From Acidobacteriota bacterium (lineage in GTDB: Bacteria; Acidobacteriota; Vicinamibacteria; Fen-336), in NCBI GenBank assembly GCA_011526565.1, contig WYBL01000106.1, forward strand, positions 1 to 52,375: a stretch of DNA of 52,375 bases. The letters are read 5' to 3'. The notes below the pieces were generated by a model. It saw only the letters and a program-made list of their open reading frames with translations, was not told the origin of the DNA and did not search any database. Below, one piece after another: positions 51,032 to 52,375 of the stretch. Numbering within the stretch: position 1 is the first letter of the stretch; each line of letters starts with the position of its first letter. A program made the translations under genes and the position numbers.

Positions 51032-51991
51032 GTGTTCGGCCCGGTGCCATCGCGGCGGCTCGGCCGCAGCCTCGGCGTCAACCACGTGCCGCGCAAGCAC
51101 TGCAGCTACTCCTGCGTCTACTGCCAGGACGGCCGCACGACGACGCTGGAGCTGGAGCGCGTCGCGTTCCACCCGCCGGAGCAGGTGATCGAGGCGATCG
51201 AGCGCCGGGTCGCCGCCTGCCGCGCGCGCGGCGACGCGATCGACTACGTCACGTTCGTGCCCGACGGAGAACCGACGCTGGACCTCCACCTGGGCGAGAT
51301 GCTGAGGGCGATCGATTCGCTGGGGGTACGCCGCGCCGTGCTCACCAACGGCTCGCTGCTGTGGCGTGACGACGTGCGCGCGGAGCTCGCCGCCGCCGAC
51401 CTGGTTTCGATCAAGGTCGACGCCGTCGACGAGCGGGCCTGGCGCCGGGTCGACCGGCCGAGCGGGGTGCTCGCCCTGGAAGTCGCGCTCGACGGCATCC
51501 GCCGGTTCGCGGCGGAGCGGCGCGGCAGCCTGCTGACCGAGACGATGCTCGTGCGCGGGCTCAACGACGCGCCCGCATCCGTCGAGGGCGTCGCCGCGTT
51601 CCTGGAGACGCTGCGCCCGGACGTGGCCTACCTCGCGGTCCCCACCCGCCCGCCCGCGGAACCCGAGGTCGACGCGCCCTGCGAGGCGACGCTGGTCGCC
51701 GCGTTCGAGACGCTGGCGGCCCGGCTGCCGCGGGTGGAGCTGCTCGCCGGGGACGAGAGCGGCCCGTTCGGCCGCAGCGGCGACGCGGTGACCGACCTGC
51801 TCGCGATCCTCGCGGTGCACCCGATGCAGGAGCCGGCGGCGCGGCGCTACCTCGCCGAAGGCGGCGACGGGCCGGGGCTCGAGTCGCTGCTCGCCAGCGG
51901 GCAGGTGGTACGCGTCGCGCACCGAGGCCGCCTCTTCGTGACGCTCGGCCTGAGCCCGGTCCGGGCACTGGCCACCGCGAGGACGCCATGA
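51032..51991 (+). CDS. radical SAM protein, function unknown
   Basis: 319 residues from a GTG. N-terminal FGPVPSRRLGRSLGVNHVP and the cluster motif CSYSCVYC (Cys24, Cys28, Cys31), then VTFVPDGEPTLD and LLTETMLVRGLND. This matches the group of small radical SAM proteins near NifB-like/MoaA enzymes (COG0731-type). The C-terminal 90 residues are a winged-helix-like extension. In the context of NifX-like and DUF134 genes it may serve metal-cofactor or protein modification. The stop overlaps the next ATG. Confidence 0.87.
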   Translation: MFGPVPSRRLGRSLGVNHVPRKHCSYSCVYCQDGRTTTLELERVAFHPPEQVIEAIERRVAACRARGDAIDYVTFVPDGEPTLDLHLGEMLRAIDSLGVRRAVLTNGSLLWRDDVRAELAAADLVSIKVDAVDERAWRRVDRPSGVLALEVALDGIRRFAAERRGSLLTETMLVRGLNDAPASVEGVAAFLETLRPDVAYLAVPTRPPAEPEVDAPCEATLVAAFETLAARLPRVELLAGDESGPFGRSGDAVTDLLAILAVHPMQEPAARRYLAEGGDGPGLESLLASGQVVRVAHRGRLFVTLGLSPVRALATARTP

Positions 51992-52375
51992 CCGCCCGTC
52001 ACGTTCGACCCGTCGCCCTCGCCGCCGCCCTGGCCTTCACCGCGGCCTGTCTCGTCGCCGCGGCGATCGGGCTCGCGCGCGCAGGGCGCCCGCCCCTGAC
52101 CGTGACGGTCGTCGCGTTCAACGACCTCCACGGCCAGCTCGACGGCGCAGACCTGCGCTGGGACGGCGCGCCCGCGGGCGGCATCGCCTTCCTGGCGGCT
52201 CACGCGCAGGCGCTGGCCCGCGACGAGCGTCACCGCGTGCTCGTCTCCGTCGGCGACAACGTCGGCGCCAGCCCGCTGGCTTCGGGGCTGTTTCACGACG
52301 AACCCACGATCGAGGCCCTGAACGCCCTCGGGCTCGCCGCCAGCGCCACCGGCAACCACGAGTTCGACGAGGGCC
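51988..52375 (+). CDS. 5'-nucleotidase/UshA-like metallophosphoesterase, partial (runs off right edge)
   Basis: 129 residues are visible: N-terminal signal or anchor (ALAAALAFTAACLVAAAIGL), then the first three metallophosphoesterase motifs, VVAFNDLHGQLDG (DxH), VSVGDNVGASP (GDxxG) and ATGNHEFDEG (GNHE). The spacing is that of periplasmic UshA-type nucleotidases. The remaining metal ligands and the substrate domain lie beyond the window. It is coupled to the radical SAM gene by an ATGA overlap. Confidence 0.88.
   Translation, partial: MTARHVRPVALAAALAFTAACLVAAAIGLARAGRPPLTVTVVAFNDLHGQLDGADLRWDGAPAGGIAFLAAHAQALARDERHRVLVSVGDNVGASPLASGLFHDEPTIEALNALGLAASATGNHEFDEG

Overview
This is a GC-rich (about 70%), gene-dense chromosomal segment from a diderm bacterium. 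LpxB, MltG, MtgA, lipoproteins and a porin show the outer membrane. A MacB-like permease of the acidobacterial ADOP type, a GWxTD-family protein, a DUF2911 protein, a PEGA protein and several Ser/Thr-kinase-derived genes together suggest Acidobacteriota. That placement is inference from gene content; no rRNA or other marker is present. No tRNA, rRNA, CRISPR array or complete insertion sequence was recognised.

Layout. 1-17.5 kb: cell-envelope and housekeeping genes (mltG-ruvX, a Ser/Thr kinase, an ADOP permease with an abnormal C-terminus, a lipoprotein phosphodiesterase, an EnvC-like factor, an S41-like protein without its catalytic dyad, a GWxTD protein, a penicillin-binding transpeptidase, a PEGA protein, lpxB, a single-domain response regulator, a helical protein and a zinc-ribbon SPFH-like protein). 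17.5-35.9 kb: a DUF4143 ATPase behind a perfect 35-bp palindrome; a metabolic run (PfkB kinase, MTA phosphorylase, methylmalonyl-CoA epimerase, MeaB, acyl-CoA dehydrogenase); mtgA; a plus-strand run ending in a transmembrane pseudokinase; then PepE, a GGDEF protein, a GlpD-like oxidoreductase, threonine aldolase, DinB, gatB and DUF2911.

The main discovery region is 36.0-47.4 kb. It matches the Geobacter selenite/tellurite-associated ext gene order: rhodanese-like lipoprotein (extH), porin (extI), small periplasmic protein (extJ), five-heme cytochrome (extKL), then 12-heme (extM) and 8-heme (extN) cytochromes, Rieske protein (extO), cytochrome b6-like (extP) and subunit IV-like (extQ) membrane subunits, and a tetraheme lipoprotein cytochrome (extS). 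The cytochrome gene extKL has one in-frame TGA at 40249, followed by 126 more in-frame codons before a TAG stop, and the TGA sits at the base of a hairpin that fits the bacterial SECIS pattern. I therefore read it as a selenoprotein multiheme cytochrome. The extH leader folds into three consecutive stem-loops. A VapBC pair and an opposite-strand gene separate extHIJKL from extMNOPQS. The likely flow is menaquinol to ExtOPQ, to the multiheme cytochromes (29 c-type heme sites in all), to the porin-associated outer-membrane components.

47.4-52.4 kb: a decayed kinase fragment, an AbiEii-like nucleotidyltransferase with a DUF6922-like partner, and a metal-related operon (43-residue small protein, CGGC protein, NifX-like protein, DUF134 regulator, ZIP transporter, radical SAM protein). 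A strong promoter overlapping a palindromic operator lies in front of that operon. A 5'-nucleotidase-like gene runs off the right edge.
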